Assembly (NCBI RefSeq): GCF_947179515.1
Contig: NC_067495.1
Location: forward strand, 133,903,707 to 133,967,706
Reading direction: 5' to 3'
DNA length: 64,000 bases
DNA from: Apodemus sylvaticus
Lineage: Eukaryota > Chordata > Mammalia > Rodentia > Muridae
Under the pieces are notes generated by a model, which saw only the letters and a program-made list of their open reading frames with translations, searched no databases and was not told the origin of the DNA. A program made the translations under genes and the position numbers. Positions within the stretch are counted from its first letter, which is position 1; each line of letters begins with the position of its first letter. Below are positions 20,063 through 31,629 of the stretch, piece after piece.

Positions 20063-21488
20063 AATGAGACTCCTTATGGACAAAGGTCTTGATCAGTATG
20101 AAATGTTTAAAATGAGAATGAGTTGAATATGTTTCATTGAGTATTCATTTGTCAAGTTAGATTCAGGCAGCTCCTCATTATTGCTAGTCAAGAATATGAC
20201 AGCATCCTTCTAATTAAACCTTGACTCTCTCTGGTTTAGCATGTTCACAGTTTTTAGTATATCTAGAGTTAATTTTTAACAATTAAAACTGTATATCAAT
20301 AGAATATAACAATATAAAAACAAATGATTCAGAATTAAAATTCATATAATAAAAATCTTTGCTCCGCTGGCCCACCCTTACCACACCCTAGTTCCGCCCT
20401 ATGGAAGCAGCCACTGAAATACTTTTAGCTGTTTCTTCTAGTTAAGCCCACATTCCTTTACAGTGGGGTTTTCTTGGTATTTCTACACTGATCCAGATAG
20501 CACCTATCAGTTTCTTGTTATGTTAGAAAAGTATTAGCCAGATGAAAATCTGAGAATCTTATTCTGGTTAGTTGCACTGCCCTTTCACTGTGTTTTGAAA
20601 GACTACAAACCTTTGTACTGTTACAACTATGTGAATATAATTCATCATACAACCAAGCCATACAAAGATTATTTTTCTTGGCTTAGAATGCATTGTCCCA
20701 CATTCACTAATCATCTTTTCATTTTATTTTCTTTCCCCTTATCTCTCATGCCCACATCTGAAATCCCTCATAACGTCTCTGCACTATTAGATATTCTACC
20801 AAGCCCCCTTTCTTTCTCAAACACCACCTTTCTGGAGTCGGCCAGTTTTTCGTGCCAATCTTGCCTGCCTGATCTCAAAACCCACTGTGCAATGGTCATG
20901 CTGAGCCTTCCCAATGCTACTTAGATGGGATCCAGTTTCTTAAGTCACCTTTCTTCCTCCTTGTGGTAGTCCTTGTTTTGAAGTGCATGTCCTCCAGTGG
21001 CCTGTAAGAAGGGTACCTGAGCCATCCTTCCGCTTGTTCATCATCTGTGTTTGCATGACTTAAGTTCCTTGCCACGTCTTCTCCCAAGAATTAAGAAATT
21101 CCTACCCAAATGACAAAACCAAAACTGTCCGATCTTCCAGGAGATTTTGGTAAAAATTTATAATGATATCTTGTACAACATTAAGAAGAATTAGACTATT
21201 AGACATCGCTTGTAGGATGATCCACAATTGCTGCTGCAGCAAGTCCACTAGCACCTTGGCTTACCAAGCAGAGGCTGTCACTACTCTTTGGATAGATTCA
21301 TCTTATTGGGAAAATGATTTTTCTCTTTGTTTCTATATTGTGTATAAGAGGATTGGTTTAGTAATAAAGATTTTAAAACTCACTGATCCTCTTGCATTTC
21401 TGAAATGATGTCTAGCCTCATTTGATTAGTTTTATAGCCAAAATAGAATTCTGGATTGAAAATTATTTTCCTCGTGTTTTAAAATACT
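20063..21488. other. Mostly unassigned DNA, possible old L1 traces
   Basis: The segment 'ccaccctt...ctatggaagcagccactgaaatac' near 20370-20430 is reminiscent of ancient L1 3' sequence, but too weak to call. No gene was recognised in the remainder. Confidence 0.4.
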
Positions 21489-21489
21489 T

Positions 21490-21760
21490 AATTATTTTTA
21501 TTTATCATGTGAGTGCATGATGTGTGTGTGTGTGTGTGTGTGTGTGAACTCACACATGGCATGTGTGGAGGTCAAAGGAAACACCTCTATGGCACTGATT
21601 GTGCTAGCCCTCCCCCACATTTAAACTTTTTATTTATTGTGTGCATTGTGTATGCATGTGCATATGCACTCACATGTCATGGTTTGAGTGGAAGTCAGAG
21701 GACAACTGTACTACTACTGTGCTCAGTGGACAATAGTGGTTTTTCAATGGCTGGAAAACA
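21490..21760 (-). mobile_element. Two adjacent diverged B3-like SINE remnants, antisense, with (TG)n
   Basis: Two similar blocks ('catgtgtggaggtcaaagga' at about 21557 and 'gagtggaagtcagaggacaa' at about 21687) each follow a T-rich/TG-rich head, as in antisense B3 elements. A (TG)13 run lies at about 21521-21546. Confidence 0.55.
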
Positions 21761-21799
21761 GAGAAAGCTTCAATTTCTTAAAGTGTGAAAGAAGCCCAC

Positions 21800-22000
21800 C
21801 CCATTTGAACAGCTTGCTTGATATATTTATATACCATTCAATTATCCCATTTAAAATGTATTCCATTTTAAATGTATATGATCTTTATTAATTTCTTTCA
21901 CTTAGTATAATGGGAAGGATAGTCGATCCATGTGGCAATATGTAGCAATATGTCATTCCCTTTTAATTTTTATTTTTTGATTGGTAAAATTTTAACCAAG
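21800..22000 (-). mobile_element. Ancient LINE-1 fragment, antisense
   Basis: The segments 'accattcaattatcccattt', 'tttctttcacttagtataat' and 'gatccatgtggcaatatgta' follow the reverse complement of old L1 3' regions. Confidence 0.5.
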
Positions 22001-22429
22001 TTCATGGTCAGCAGTAAAATTGCATGCAAAGTCGTCCATTTAATGTTAAGGACTACGTTAACACCAGTCGTCACTATGTTTACTTGTAAAGTGTTGAAGG
22101 TGGGGCATCTACTTTCTAATGGTGGTGGGATAAGGTACAGATGTACCACTCACACTGACATTATGGTTTGTCCAAATGAATTTATGACTGCTAGGTGCTT
22201 GTGTCATTGGAAGGTCTTCAGTCCTTCAGTGAAGCCGATTCAGGAGGCACCACACTTCATCCACATCCTGGAATGTGTTTTTGTCATTCTTTTAGTGGTG
22301 GTGGGCAAAAAAAAAAAAGGGTTGTTTTCCAGTTTGTTGTTCCCACAGTATTTGTCTTCATATTTTTCTTCTTCCCCACCCTCTACTAATGAACTAACCA
22401 TTATATCCTGAATAAAATTTTAAAATAAG

Positions 22430-22614
22430 CCTGATACTGTAAAAGTGGGTAAAGGCACCTGTGACCCAGCCGGACATCTTCTACTTTCCTCCTGGGACTT
22501 CTGGAGTGGAAGGAGAGAACTGACTTCTGTAAGCTGCCCTTTGGCTCCACATATGCCCTGTTACATGCGTACACCCACATGCATACACAATTAAGAAATA
22601 AAGCATGATAAAAA
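22430..22614 (+). mobile_element. B3 SINE
   Basis: The segments 'agtgggtaaaggcacctgtg', 'gtggaaggagagaactgact', 'tctgtaagctgccctttggc' and the terminal 'cacatgcatacacaattaag...aataaag' match B3 in sense orientation. Confidence 0.85.
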
Positions 22615-22687
22615 AATTTGAAAGAAAAATCTATAAATAGACACACTGTTGTCCATGTATCTTTCCAGCCTGCTTGTCATTCACTTT

Positions 22688-22724
22688 TCATTCATTCATT
22701 CATTCATTCATTCATTCATTTTTT
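22688..22724 (+). repeat. (CATT)n microsatellite
   Basis: About eight CATT units lie at the T-rich head of an antisense SINE. Confidence 0.95.
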
Positions 22725-22862
22725 GGGGGATAGGAACTCATGTGACCTAGGCTGGCCTTGTACTTGCTATGCAGTTGAGAATGGCTGCACATTGTTTATC
22801 CTCCTGCTTCTGTCTTCCTGGTTTTGGGATTTTAAGTGTGCACCACAATGCACAGTGCTAAT
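22725..22862 (-). mobile_element. B1/PB1-type SINE, antisense, diverged
   Basis: The segments 'tgacctaggctggccttgta', 'tcctcctgcttctgtcttcc' and 'gggattttaagtgtgcacca' follow antisense B1 order. It is an old copy. Confidence 0.75.
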
Positions 22863-22991
22863 AAACCCTGCTCTGATCATATGAATATTCTACACTGTAT
22901 GTATTTATCAGTTGCAAGGTACCATGTTTTCACCTGGTAACTGTTATGAACAATGTTGCTCTCATCAGTACTTTGTAAGGCATATTTTCAC

Positions 22992-23064
22992 CTTCCTTCC
23001 TTCCTTCCTTCCTTCCTTCCTTCCTTCCTTCCTTCCTTCCTTCCCTCCTTCCTTCCTTCCTTCC
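22992..23064 (+). repeat. (TTCC)n microsatellite
   Basis: About eighteen TTCC units with one CTCC change, at the T-rich head of the next B1. Confidence 0.97.
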
Positions 23065-23216
23065 AAGATAGGGTCTCCTTGTGTGGCTCTGAATGAATGT
23101 TCTGGAACTCATTGTGTACACCAAACTGGCCTTGAATTCAGAGATCTACTTGCTTTTGCCTCCCAAGTTCTGGAATTAAAGGTGTGTGCCACCTCCACAC
23201 ACCTGGCTTATTTTTC
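23065..23216 (-). mobile_element. B1 SINE, antisense
   Basis: The segments 'aagatagggtctccttgtgt', 'gttctggaactcattgtgta', 'gatctacttgcttttgcctc' and 'aaaggtgtgtgccacctcca' are in antisense B1 order. Confidence 0.88.
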
Positions 23217-23284
23217 ACTTTTCTTGGCAACTATGAAGTTAGACAGAATTGATTCTCCATAGAGTAACTCCATAGGCAACATTT

Positions 23285-23347
23285 TGTTTTGAGACAGGGT
23301 TTCACTATATATCTGAAGTTATAGGAATAAGCCACCATGTCTAGTCC
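23285..23347 (-). mobile_element. B1 SINE fragment, antisense
   Basis: The segment 'ttttgagacagggtttcact' is fused to 'ggaataagccaccatgtcta', so most of the B1 interior is deleted. Confidence 0.7.
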
Positions 23348-23349
23348 AT

Positions 23350-23830
23350 GATCAACTCTTTGACAGTCTACCAAACAGTTTTCTACAGCAGCTGTAGCAT
23401 TTTGTAGTTCTATTAATATAGCACACAAGTTCCAGTTTCTGCATTCTCCCCAAATGTCATTGCTTGTCTTTTATACTATCTTAGTGTGTATGGAACAGTT
23501 TCATGTTTTTAATATGTGTTTCCTTATTGACTAGTGATGTTAAACGTCTTCTCATATGCTTATTGGCCTTTTGCTTATTTTCTTTGGAGGAGTATCTATT
23601 TAGTTCCTTTACTAATCAAAACTATTTCTAGAATAAAATATACAGAAACTAAATGTTATCATTCTAACCATTCTAAAGGTACCGTTCAGTAGCATATTCA
23701 TATAGCTGTGCAGTAATCAAAACTCATCTTCATGACCCCTTTCATCATGCCAAACTGACAGTGTATTCAATAAATAGATTTTTCTTCCCCATCCCGAGTA
23801 CTGAACGGTACCTTTTGCGAATTTGCTTTG
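23350..23830 (-). mobile_element. Ancient LINE-1 fragment(s), antisense
   Basis: The segments 'accaaacagttttctacagc', 'tgactagtgatgttaaacgt', 'catatgcttattggcctttt', 'gtatctatttagttccttta' and 'taaccattctaaaggtaccg' match old mammalian L1 3' sequences. A 17-bp perfect inverted repeat (23675-23691 with 23799-23815) is embedded in it. Confidence 0.7.
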
Positions 23831-23979
23831 TATGGCTACAGAAGGTTATTGAAAATGTCCTAGTGGTTGCATTGAATTGTAAGTCAGTTCAGAAGTCGTT
23901 TCCATTGTTACAATAGTGAAAATTTTGCTCTTTAAACTCAGGTGCCTTTGCATTGGTTTAGGTCTTTAATCTCTGTATA

Positions 23980-24145
23980 ATAATTGTTGTTGTTGTTGTT
24001 GATGATTTTCAAGATGGGGTTTCTCTGGGCGGCTCCGGAGTCCTGAAACTTACTCTCTAGACCAGGCTGGTCTTGAACTCACAGAGATCTGCTTGTCTCT
24101 GCCTCCCAAGTGCTGGGATTAAAAGCATACCACCATCTGGATATA
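23980..24145 (-). mobile_element. B1 SINE, antisense, with (TTG)n head
   Basis: A (TTG)n run precedes 'gatggggtttctctgggcgg', 'accaggctggtcttgaactc' and 'acagagatctgcttgtctct', then 'caagtgctgggattaaaagc'. Confidence 0.9.
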
Positions 24146-24479
24146 GAATGTACTTTTAGAGTACAAGCTTTATATCTTTCCTGTTAAATCTATTCCTCGG
24201 GTACTCCAAAAGGATAATAACTTCATTATTTTATGTGAGTTTTGTCTTGTTACTGTAACATTTGCAATAAGAGTACTTTTAAAAAAAGAAATCACTGTGA
24301 TCAACCTCTGAGTTTATAATCAAAAGTTATTACTCTTTTCAGGTTAGTTTTCAGAGATTCCAATGCCCCACACAGTAATAAAGCTTTAAAAAAAATGAAA
24401 TTATCCCATTAGTATGTTTTGGTAATGTGGAAACAATTGAGTTCACTAATAGATTTAACATTATCATAAAAATGCCAAA

Positions 24480-25720
24480 CCAGCCCCATCCTATTAGAGA
24501 GAAGTGAGTGTAAACTGTTGATTGCCCCGGGAACTTGTCCGCTAGTACTTTAGATATTTAATATGCTCCTTGGGTTAGTGGGTTTTGCTGGAATTCGAAT
24601 CCTTTTTTTAAAGGACATGGAAAATTCCTGGATGCTGGTATTAACCTCTCCCTCTTTTTAATGGGCTGAAAAATTGAATCCAATGAGATGAAAATATTCT
24701 CAAGGGCCAAGATCAGGACTCAGCTGTTACTGTTCTGAGTTAATTTGGGTTTCAAGAATAGATGGGAACTCACACCAACCTCTCAACTAGGGAGGCTACT
24801 CCTCCATTTTTCTTCATCTTGGCCTTAAAATGTCCCAGCTAGCATTCTCCACTTTAAATTTCCAGCTCCCCTTATTTTATGCTTAAATAAAGATAAACAG
24901 TTTTATTAAAACATCTGTATACTGGTCAAAATTCAAGTGTGTGGTAAATACAAGTTTGTTTTAGTTGAAACAATATTTTCTTTTGTGTTAAAGAAGTTTC
25001 TATGCTACTCAGGAGTTTAAAAATGTTTACCCACATTTTGTGCCAGCTTAAAAAAAGAAACTTGTCAGACTGGAGGCATCTGAGAAGCCAGGGCAGGGGT
25101 CTGGGAGCCAAGTTCAGCCTGCAGACATGTTTCATTTGGCCATTCTGGTGTTTTTAAAAATAGCTAAATTAGTTGCCAACATTTTAAAAAATATCAAGTA
25201 GTTTCACATAAAGACTCAGGACTTGTGATTTTTCTCTGGAACTCTAGCCCTCAGTCATTTCAGCCTGTCCCCGCTGCAGCTTGCTGAGACCCTCCTCTGT
25301 CTCTTTGTATTCAGAGGCTTGAAATGATGGCCCCAGGAGGCCTTTGAGACTCTGACTCCAGAGCTGATTCATTAATCCCCTTCTGATGTTTGGAGACATC
25401 ATTACTGCTCAGAGTTAGTCAATAGCTAATTACATATCAATTTCTCAATACTTGTTTGAACTCTGACACCAAGAATGTTATTTATATAACAGATAAAGTT
25501 TAGGAAGAGCTGGTTAATTATTTTACATTTTCAAAGGATTTTCTTGCTTGGATAGCATTCTGGATACATTTAGGGTTTTGTTTATTTCAAAACATAATTC
25601 GTTGACAGAGGTTCTGAAGAAGCCACAGGTAATCAAGATTGGCCACATTTATACACAGTGAGACATTGTTTTAACCTATATTTCCAGCTTAAATCTGGCT
25701 TTGTAAAATTTTTTGTTCTT
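24480..25720. other. Repeat-poor block, candidate conserved noncoding DNA
   Basis: About 1.2 kb has no recognisable repeat. The 25370-25520 part is AT-rich with several TAAT-type homeodomain motifs (cattaatcc, gctaattacat, ggttaattatt) and little simple sequence. Function is inferred only from composition and absence of repeats. Confidence 0.35.
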
Positions 25721-25924
25721 TCATATCTCTCCTCTCATTTCAAACAGCCGTGATTTACCTGTATATCCAGGCCACAAGCAGGCTAGTAAGTAATCCTCTA
25801 ATTAGTCAATGGGGCCATAGCTGCTCCATAGCTACAGTTAGGCGGTAGTGCATGTATCTAGCTGGCGGGAGACCTGCGTCCCATGTGCAGCTCTACAACC
25901 ACTACAGCAAGAGAAATACATGCT

Positions 25925-26010
25925 TGGGCACTTATTAGTTCAATAGCAAGTGCTATTCTAGGTGCTTAGAGTAGTACAGCAATCCAAAGCGCCCAAAACC
26001 TCTTACAAGG
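25925..26010 (+). mobile_element. MIR fragment
   Basis: The segments 'cttattagttcaatagcaag', 'tgctattctaggtgcttaga' and 'aaacctcttacaaggcaaga' match the MIR core. Confidence 0.6.
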
Positions 26011-26159
26011 CAAGAGTTGAGAAGATGACAGATTGGTTCTGAAAGTTGCAATAAAGATGCAAACATGGGCTACTGTAAGTGTGACCTAGGTTTGGGAGTG
26101 TTACTTTGATAGGGCAATGACAAATTTAGGAGCCATATGAGGGTACTGGGGGTGGAGAA

Positions 26160-27305
26160 TTGATCTAGGTAGCTAGGAAAATAAAGGCAAAAGTTTGCAT
26201 GCTACAATCCAGAGTCAAATAAACTAAGAAAAAGGACCCAAGGGGGAATGTGTGAGTCTCACACAGAAAGGGAATAAAATAGTCCTCCGAGGTGGATGAA
26301 GAGAGGGAACTGAGTGGGAGGGGGTGAGGAGGGGAACAACAGGGATGGGGGTGAGGTGTGGGGAGGGGACGAACTGGAGAGGGCTGGAAGAGAGAATGGA
26401 AATCCGTGGGGGAAGGCATCTCTGGGCCTATCTGGAGACCTGGGACAGGGGACACTCTGGAGAGTCTATGGGGATGACCCTAGCTCAGACTCCTACCAGT
26501 GGGGGAATATGGAGACTGAAGTGGCCACCTCTCATACAAGAATGGACTTCCAGTGGAGGGAGGAGGACATCAACTCAGTCACAAGACCTTCAACCCAAAA
26601 TTTGTCCTGCATACAAGATGTGCAGGGGAAAAAATGGAGCAAAGATTGTGGGCATGGCCAACCAAAGACTGGCGCAACTTTAGACCCACCCCATGGGAGA
26701 GAGCCAACCCCTGACAACATTAATGATAGTCTGCTATGCTTGAAGACAGGAGCCTAGCATAACTGTCTCTTGAGGGGCTTCATCCAGTAGCAGATGGAAA
26801 CAGGTGCAGAGACCCACAGCCAAACATCAGACAGAGCTTGGGGAGTCTTGCAGAAGAGTAGGGGATAGAATTGAGCAAACCAGAGGGGTCGAGGATACCA
26901 CAAAACCTAAAGTCAACTAATCTTGGCCTATGGAGGCTCACAGAGACTGAACTATTAACCAAAGAGCATGCAGGGGCTACACCTAGGTCCCACACACATT
27001 TATAGCAGACGTGAAGCTTGGTCTTCATGTGTGTTCCCTAACAATTGAAGCGGGGCTGTCTCTGACACTGTCCCCTGCCACTGGATCCCCTTCCCCTACC
27101 TGGACTGCCTGGTTGGGCCTCAGTGGGACAGGAGGTACTTAGTCTTGCTGGAACTTGGGTACCACCTAGAGCAGGGATTCCCTTTCTCTGAGGAGAAGGA
27201 GAGGAAATAACGGGGGAAGGGATTTATAAGGGTGGGACTGGGAGGAGGGGAACAAGGGGGGCTATGATCAGATGTAAAGTGAATAAATAAATAAATGAAA
27301 AAAGT
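26160..27305 (+). mobile_element. LINE-1 3' UTR and 3' end, about 1.1 kb, sense
   Basis: Mouse L1/Lx 3'-UTR landmarks run in order: G-rich text at 26310-26400, 'gagactgaagtggccacctc' (26513), 'aaagactggcgcaactttag' (26664), 'agagacccacagccaaacat' (26807), 'ctacctggactgcctggttg' (27096), 'tgggactgggaggaggggaa' (27233). It ends with 'gtgaataaataaataaatga'. The coding part is absent (5'-truncated). Frames of 80-150 codons here are noncoding L1 UTR. Confidence 0.88.
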
Positions 27306-28864
27306 TTGGAAGTGGAAAGAGTAGAGGGCATGGGAGAGGGTAGGAGATGAAATAGACGCCTATGGCTTTATACTTCTTTAGAAATCATTGGAGTCCTGGG
27401 ATTCTACTATATAGGTTATGCCTTATATTTCCCAAATCCTCCACAATGTTCCACAATGCAATGGTGTGTCGATCTGTACTATTCAAGTTTACAAACCCTA
27501 GACAATCCTTTGGAGACAGGCTGTCACTGGAAGGACCTAGAATGGCAGGGTTTAGGAAAATTCCATTTGCTAGAGTTGGTTTCTGCACAACAGAGGAACT
27601 TCTTCAGTCTATATGTACCTGTGTGGTCATGTGACATTCTATAAAAATTAAGATGAGCAAATGATGGTATCTGTGTCACTAGTGTCACTTCTTGGGAGTA
27701 CACAAGATGGAAAGGATCAGATGGGACTCCAATTTTTGGTTGTGGGGAAGATTTTTGCATGACTCCCAAAGGACTGGGTGGCAGGTGGTCAGGGAGTGTA
27801 CACATGTACACAAGAGTGTGTGTTAGTTTTGAGAACCGGCTCAAACCTTTGGAATAGTACATTAGTTAATACAGAAACACCCCAACAGAGTTGAAATCTA
27901 TCAATATGGGTCACATCACCAATCACACTGACGTTTCAAAAGTGGCAGAGAAAAGGGGATTATGTCTGTCTATGACTAAAAAGTACCCTTCAATTCTATC
28001 CATTCAGGTACAGTGGAGTAAAACTGGGCCTAAATATCAGCAACTCCTTTTGATTACTCTGTGGTCTCTCCCAAAGCTTTACTCTAGTGAACCCTCTGCT
28101 TCTTCAAATAAAACAGGCTAACAAAGTTACTTCATGTTTCATGAAGTTACTAAGGAGTAAATGTGACTATTTGCCTCTAGTGTCAATGTGACAATGTCAG
28201 GTGCACCAACAAAGTATCTATTGCTTGTATCTTCATTCCTGCTTTGTTTTTGAAAGCCACAGAAATAAGATAGCTCATATTTTTATTGCATTCATAGCAA
28301 TTAACAGCATGCCACATGAGCTGAGTTTTGTTGCTGCCTGCAGCTGCTGGGAACTGGTTCCTGGAAGACAAGCTGAGGGATGTGGAGAGATGCCCTGTGA
28401 GCTGAGTTTTATGGGGAGAGAACAACAGGAAAAAATGGACTTCTTCCACTGATCATCATATCATAGCTTAGCAGAGAAGTACCTCTCGAGCAATTCCCAA
28501 ATATAGGCCGAATCTTGACCAAAAATGATTCATCCCCTAAATCTTTCCATCCCAGAAAACAAGTCAAGAATTAATTTTCATCCATTTATGTTCAAATGGA
28601 CTGAGCCATAAGTTCTCTAAAGCTTGAGAATTCAAAGCCTGTCAACATCCAGCCACCTCTGAATGGTCACTTAGGCTGAGCAGATCTAGGCATATCTGTA
28701 ACATAAACATGCAGGGCAGAGGTCTGCATGCAGCAATGTGGACATAACACAGGATTTAACCCCACAAAGAACAAACCACTAAAGCCCTAGTTGCCTCCAC
28801 CTTAGTTGCTCTCTCTGGCCTCCCTCAGCTCCCATAATTCCGTAAAGGTAACATCAGCCTGTGC
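27306..28864. other. Unassigned repeat-poor DNA
   Basis: No interspersed repeat or gene was recognised. Several 60-110-codon frames on both strands overlap each other and show no domain or codon signal. Confidence 0.45.
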
Positions 28865-29260
28865 CATCTGTGACCTTATTTTGAAAAAAAAAAATGTTGC
28901 TGATGTTTCTCAGCAGCTTTCATTTATGAAGTAACAGGCAAAATGGCTGAAAATGACACTAACATATTCTAATATGTGGATGCCCTTGTTTTGACTTGCT
29001 TTTACTGTAGCAATATTGTTTGTGTTTAAACAGTCAACAATGGAAATATTAACGGATGAAAAATGCTGTTTAATTAACGAGCATTTATCAGACACCATGT
29101 CAACAGCTATATTTAGCAACCGAACTAATGGAGAAAGCTGCTGCAGAATTAGTCAGCACATCAGCCTGTTAAATAGCAAGGAGCAGAGGATGCCTTTTGT
29201 CTCCCCCATTGAACTAGGGACTGAAAAATGCATCTAATTTTAGCATTTCTAGAGCCGAAT
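28865..29260. promoter_or_regulatory. Candidate conserved noncoding element
   Basis: A repeat-free AT-rich block carries clustered homeodomain and POU-like motifs, for example 'tgtttaattaacgagcattt' (29069), 'aacatattctaatatg' (28961) and 'gaattagtcagcacatcagc' (29147). It has almost no low-complexity sequence except an A11 run near 28885. This resembles deeply conserved developmental enhancers. Conservation was not tested. Confidence 0.3.
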
Positions 29261-30290
29261 AAAAGATGTGAAACACAATCATCAGGAAAAATGTCACGCA
29301 CAGCCTAAGTACACATTCATCAGAGAAGAAACGCCAAGAGGATGGCGGCACAAGAGGTCTGCCCAGAAGCGAGAATTCATCATCATGACTGAATTCTTTA
29401 AAATAACGTACCATTAAAAAAAAAAAAAAAAAAGCACAAGGCTTCAGGTTCTAGGGAATAATCCTGAATATTGAATAGGTGGCAGAGATATTTTTTCCTA
29501 GAAGTGATTTCAGCGTTTAATGACATCATCAGTGTAATTGAAGGGAAAGATGTGAAAAATGAAAAGAAAAGGTTTCTTTCTAGGGTGAGCTCTGATTTCC
29601 TTGAGGGTCTTTTATTTTGAGAGTGAACAACCAGGTGAATGTAGGTAGCAGAAAGGAGGGGATAGTCTGCATGCAGATCTCTTTGAATCTAGCCATCCTG
29701 ATATACTGGAAAAGCTTCTCTATGTTATAAAGACAAATTTCACATTTACAATAGGGTACTAAAAGAGGCTTGTGCTTTGATCAAGTGTGATAATGTGTTT
29801 TAAGATTTTAGTATCTCAAGAATCTGGATTGGGGCAAAGAATGCCCTCAATAACTGTTCGCTGATTATGTGCTAGAGCCATTGACTACCTATCAGCTCTG
29901 GATTTTACCTCCAGGACAACAAAAGGAAAAAGAAATGCTGAGGAGAGAAACAAATGGTTTCATGGTGAAAGCATGGTGAAGCAGGCATATGCTTGACTCT
30001 CCCAATGTTGCTGCAGTGATCCATGAGGTCTTTTGAAATATATTTAAAAGTCTGGAATTGTCAAATGAGAGAGGTAAATTTCACAGATGAAAAAAGAGGA
30101 GCAGCTGGTGGTTGTGTCACGAGTCTGTGGGAATTTCCCTCCAGGCGAGAAGCCAGGGCCCAGCATTATACTTCCTACTATTCCACACGCACACCAGCAT
30201 TGGGCCAGGATCTCAGGCTTAAACTTTAGTTGCTGTCAGACCCCCATGTAGTTTGTGCTATATGGTATGGATGCTAGAACTGCTAAATTT
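29261..30290. other. Repeat-poor DNA
   Basis: Only an A-rich run (29415-29433) stands out. No gene was recognised. Confidence 0.5.
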
Positions 30291-30293
30291 TGT

Positions 30294-30311
30294 CGGGGGG
30301 GGGGGGGGGGA
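30294..30311 (+). repeat. Poly(G) run
   Basis: About sixteen consecutive G residues. It could form a G-quadruplex and is prone to sequencing error. Confidence 0.9.
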
Positions 30312-30373
30312 AAGCCATATATGACCTGAGCTATTGGTAAACTGAAGGACCAGAGCTGAGACTATTGAAAGTC

Positions 30374-30375
30374 TA

Positions 30376-30460
<85 letters not shown>

Positions 30461-30511
30461 TTCCTTCCTTCCTTCCTTCCTTCCTTCCTTCCTTCCTTCC
30501 TTCCTTCCTTC

Positions 30512-30560
<49 letters not shown>

Positions 30561-30615
30561 TTCCTTCCTTCCTTCCTTCTTTTCTTTCTTTCTTTCCTTC
30601 TTTCTGTCTGTCTTT
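30374..30615 (+). repeat. (TTTC)n-(TTCC)n-(TTTC)n-(TTCC)n pyrimidine tract
   Basis: About 240 bases of uninterrupted pyrimidine alternate between TTTC and TTCC blocks. It may derive from the tail region of the adjacent antisense L1. The serine/phenylalanine/leucine frame across it is an artefact. Confidence 0.98.
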
Positions 30616-30629
30616 TAAAGCTTCAACTT

Positions 30630-31200
30630 ATTTATTTATTTATTTTCTATTTTGTATATTCTTTGTTTACATTCCAAATGATTTCCCCTTTCCCGGTTCC
30701 TCCCTCCCCATAAGTCCCATAAGCCCTCTTCTCTCCGCCTGTTCCCCAATCAACCCCCTCCTACTTCTTTGTCCTGCTAATCCCCTACAATGCTCTATCA
30801 AGCCTTTCCAGGACCAAGACCCTCTCCTTCTTTCTTCTTGGGAATCATTTCATATGTGAGTTGTGTCTTGAGTATTCAGAGCTTCTGGGCTAATATCCAC
30901 TTATCAGTGAGTGCATACCATGTGTATTCTTTTGTGATTGGGTTACCTCACTCAGGATGATATTTTCTAGTTCCAACCATTTGCCTAAGAATTTCATGAA
31001 TTCATTGTTTTTAATTGCTGAACAGTATTCCATTGTGTATATATATATACCGCATTTTCTGTATCCATTCCTCCATTGAGGGACATCTGGGTTCTTTCCA
31101 GCTTCTGGCTATTATAAATAAGGCTGCTATGAACATAGTGGAGCATGTGTCCTTATTGCATGCCGGGGAATCCTCTGGGTATAAGCCCAGGAGAGGTATA
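30630..31200 (-). mobile_element. LINE-1 3' region, antisense, internally deleted
   Basis: The segment 'gtatattctttgtttacatt' marks the reverse 3' end. 3'-UTR text follows to 'gaccaagaccctctccttct' (30823). The sequence then jumps to 'tccacttatcagtgagtgca' (30897), 'cagtattccattgtgtatat' (31023) and 'ggctgctatgaacatagtgg' (31122). Compared with the copy at 17838-19075, several hundred bases between these points are missing. Confidence 0.88.
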
Positions 31201-31384
31201 GAAAGCCTACTTTCATGAACATGATCATATGCAGAAAAGTCTCCAAAGAAACCAAGTTTCTTGGTTATATACACAAAATGATATAACCAGCTATATATTA
31301 GGTTTTATCTAGCTTTTATGGTTTTCTATGACTTTTCTTCATTGAGTTGGGCCTGCTTAATTTTGGTGTGTAATTTTTTTTGCA

Positions 31385-31545
31385 TTTTTTTTTGGTGTTT
31401 TTCGAAACAGGGTTTCTCTGTATAGCCCTGGCTGTCCTGGAACTCACTCTGTAGACCAGGCTTTCCTGGAACTCAGAAATCTGCCTGCCTCTGCCTCCCA
31501 GAGTGCTGGGATTAAAGGCGTGTGCCACCACCGCCTGGCTTGCAA
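31385..31545 (-). mobile_element. B1 SINE, antisense
   Basis: A complete antisense B1 with 'cgaaacagggtttctctgta', 'ctgcctctgcctcccagagt' and 'gtgtgccaccaccgcctggc'. It is well conserved, so relatively young. Confidence 0.96.
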
Positions 31546-31629
31546 CATTTTTATAATAAAGTTTAAAATAAACTTGAAAGAAAAATAATATAAAACTATC
31601 CCAAATATATTTATACATTTCCCAGGAAT

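Noticed and set aside
26314..26757. 147-codon frame in 26.3-26.8 kb as a gene
   Set aside because: It lies wholly inside sense-strand L1 3' UTR, which is noncoding in mouse L1.
30365..30859. 164-codon frame beginning with Phe-Leu-Ser repeats
   Set aside because: It is a translation of the (TTTC)n/(TTCC)n tract plus antisense L1 UTR.
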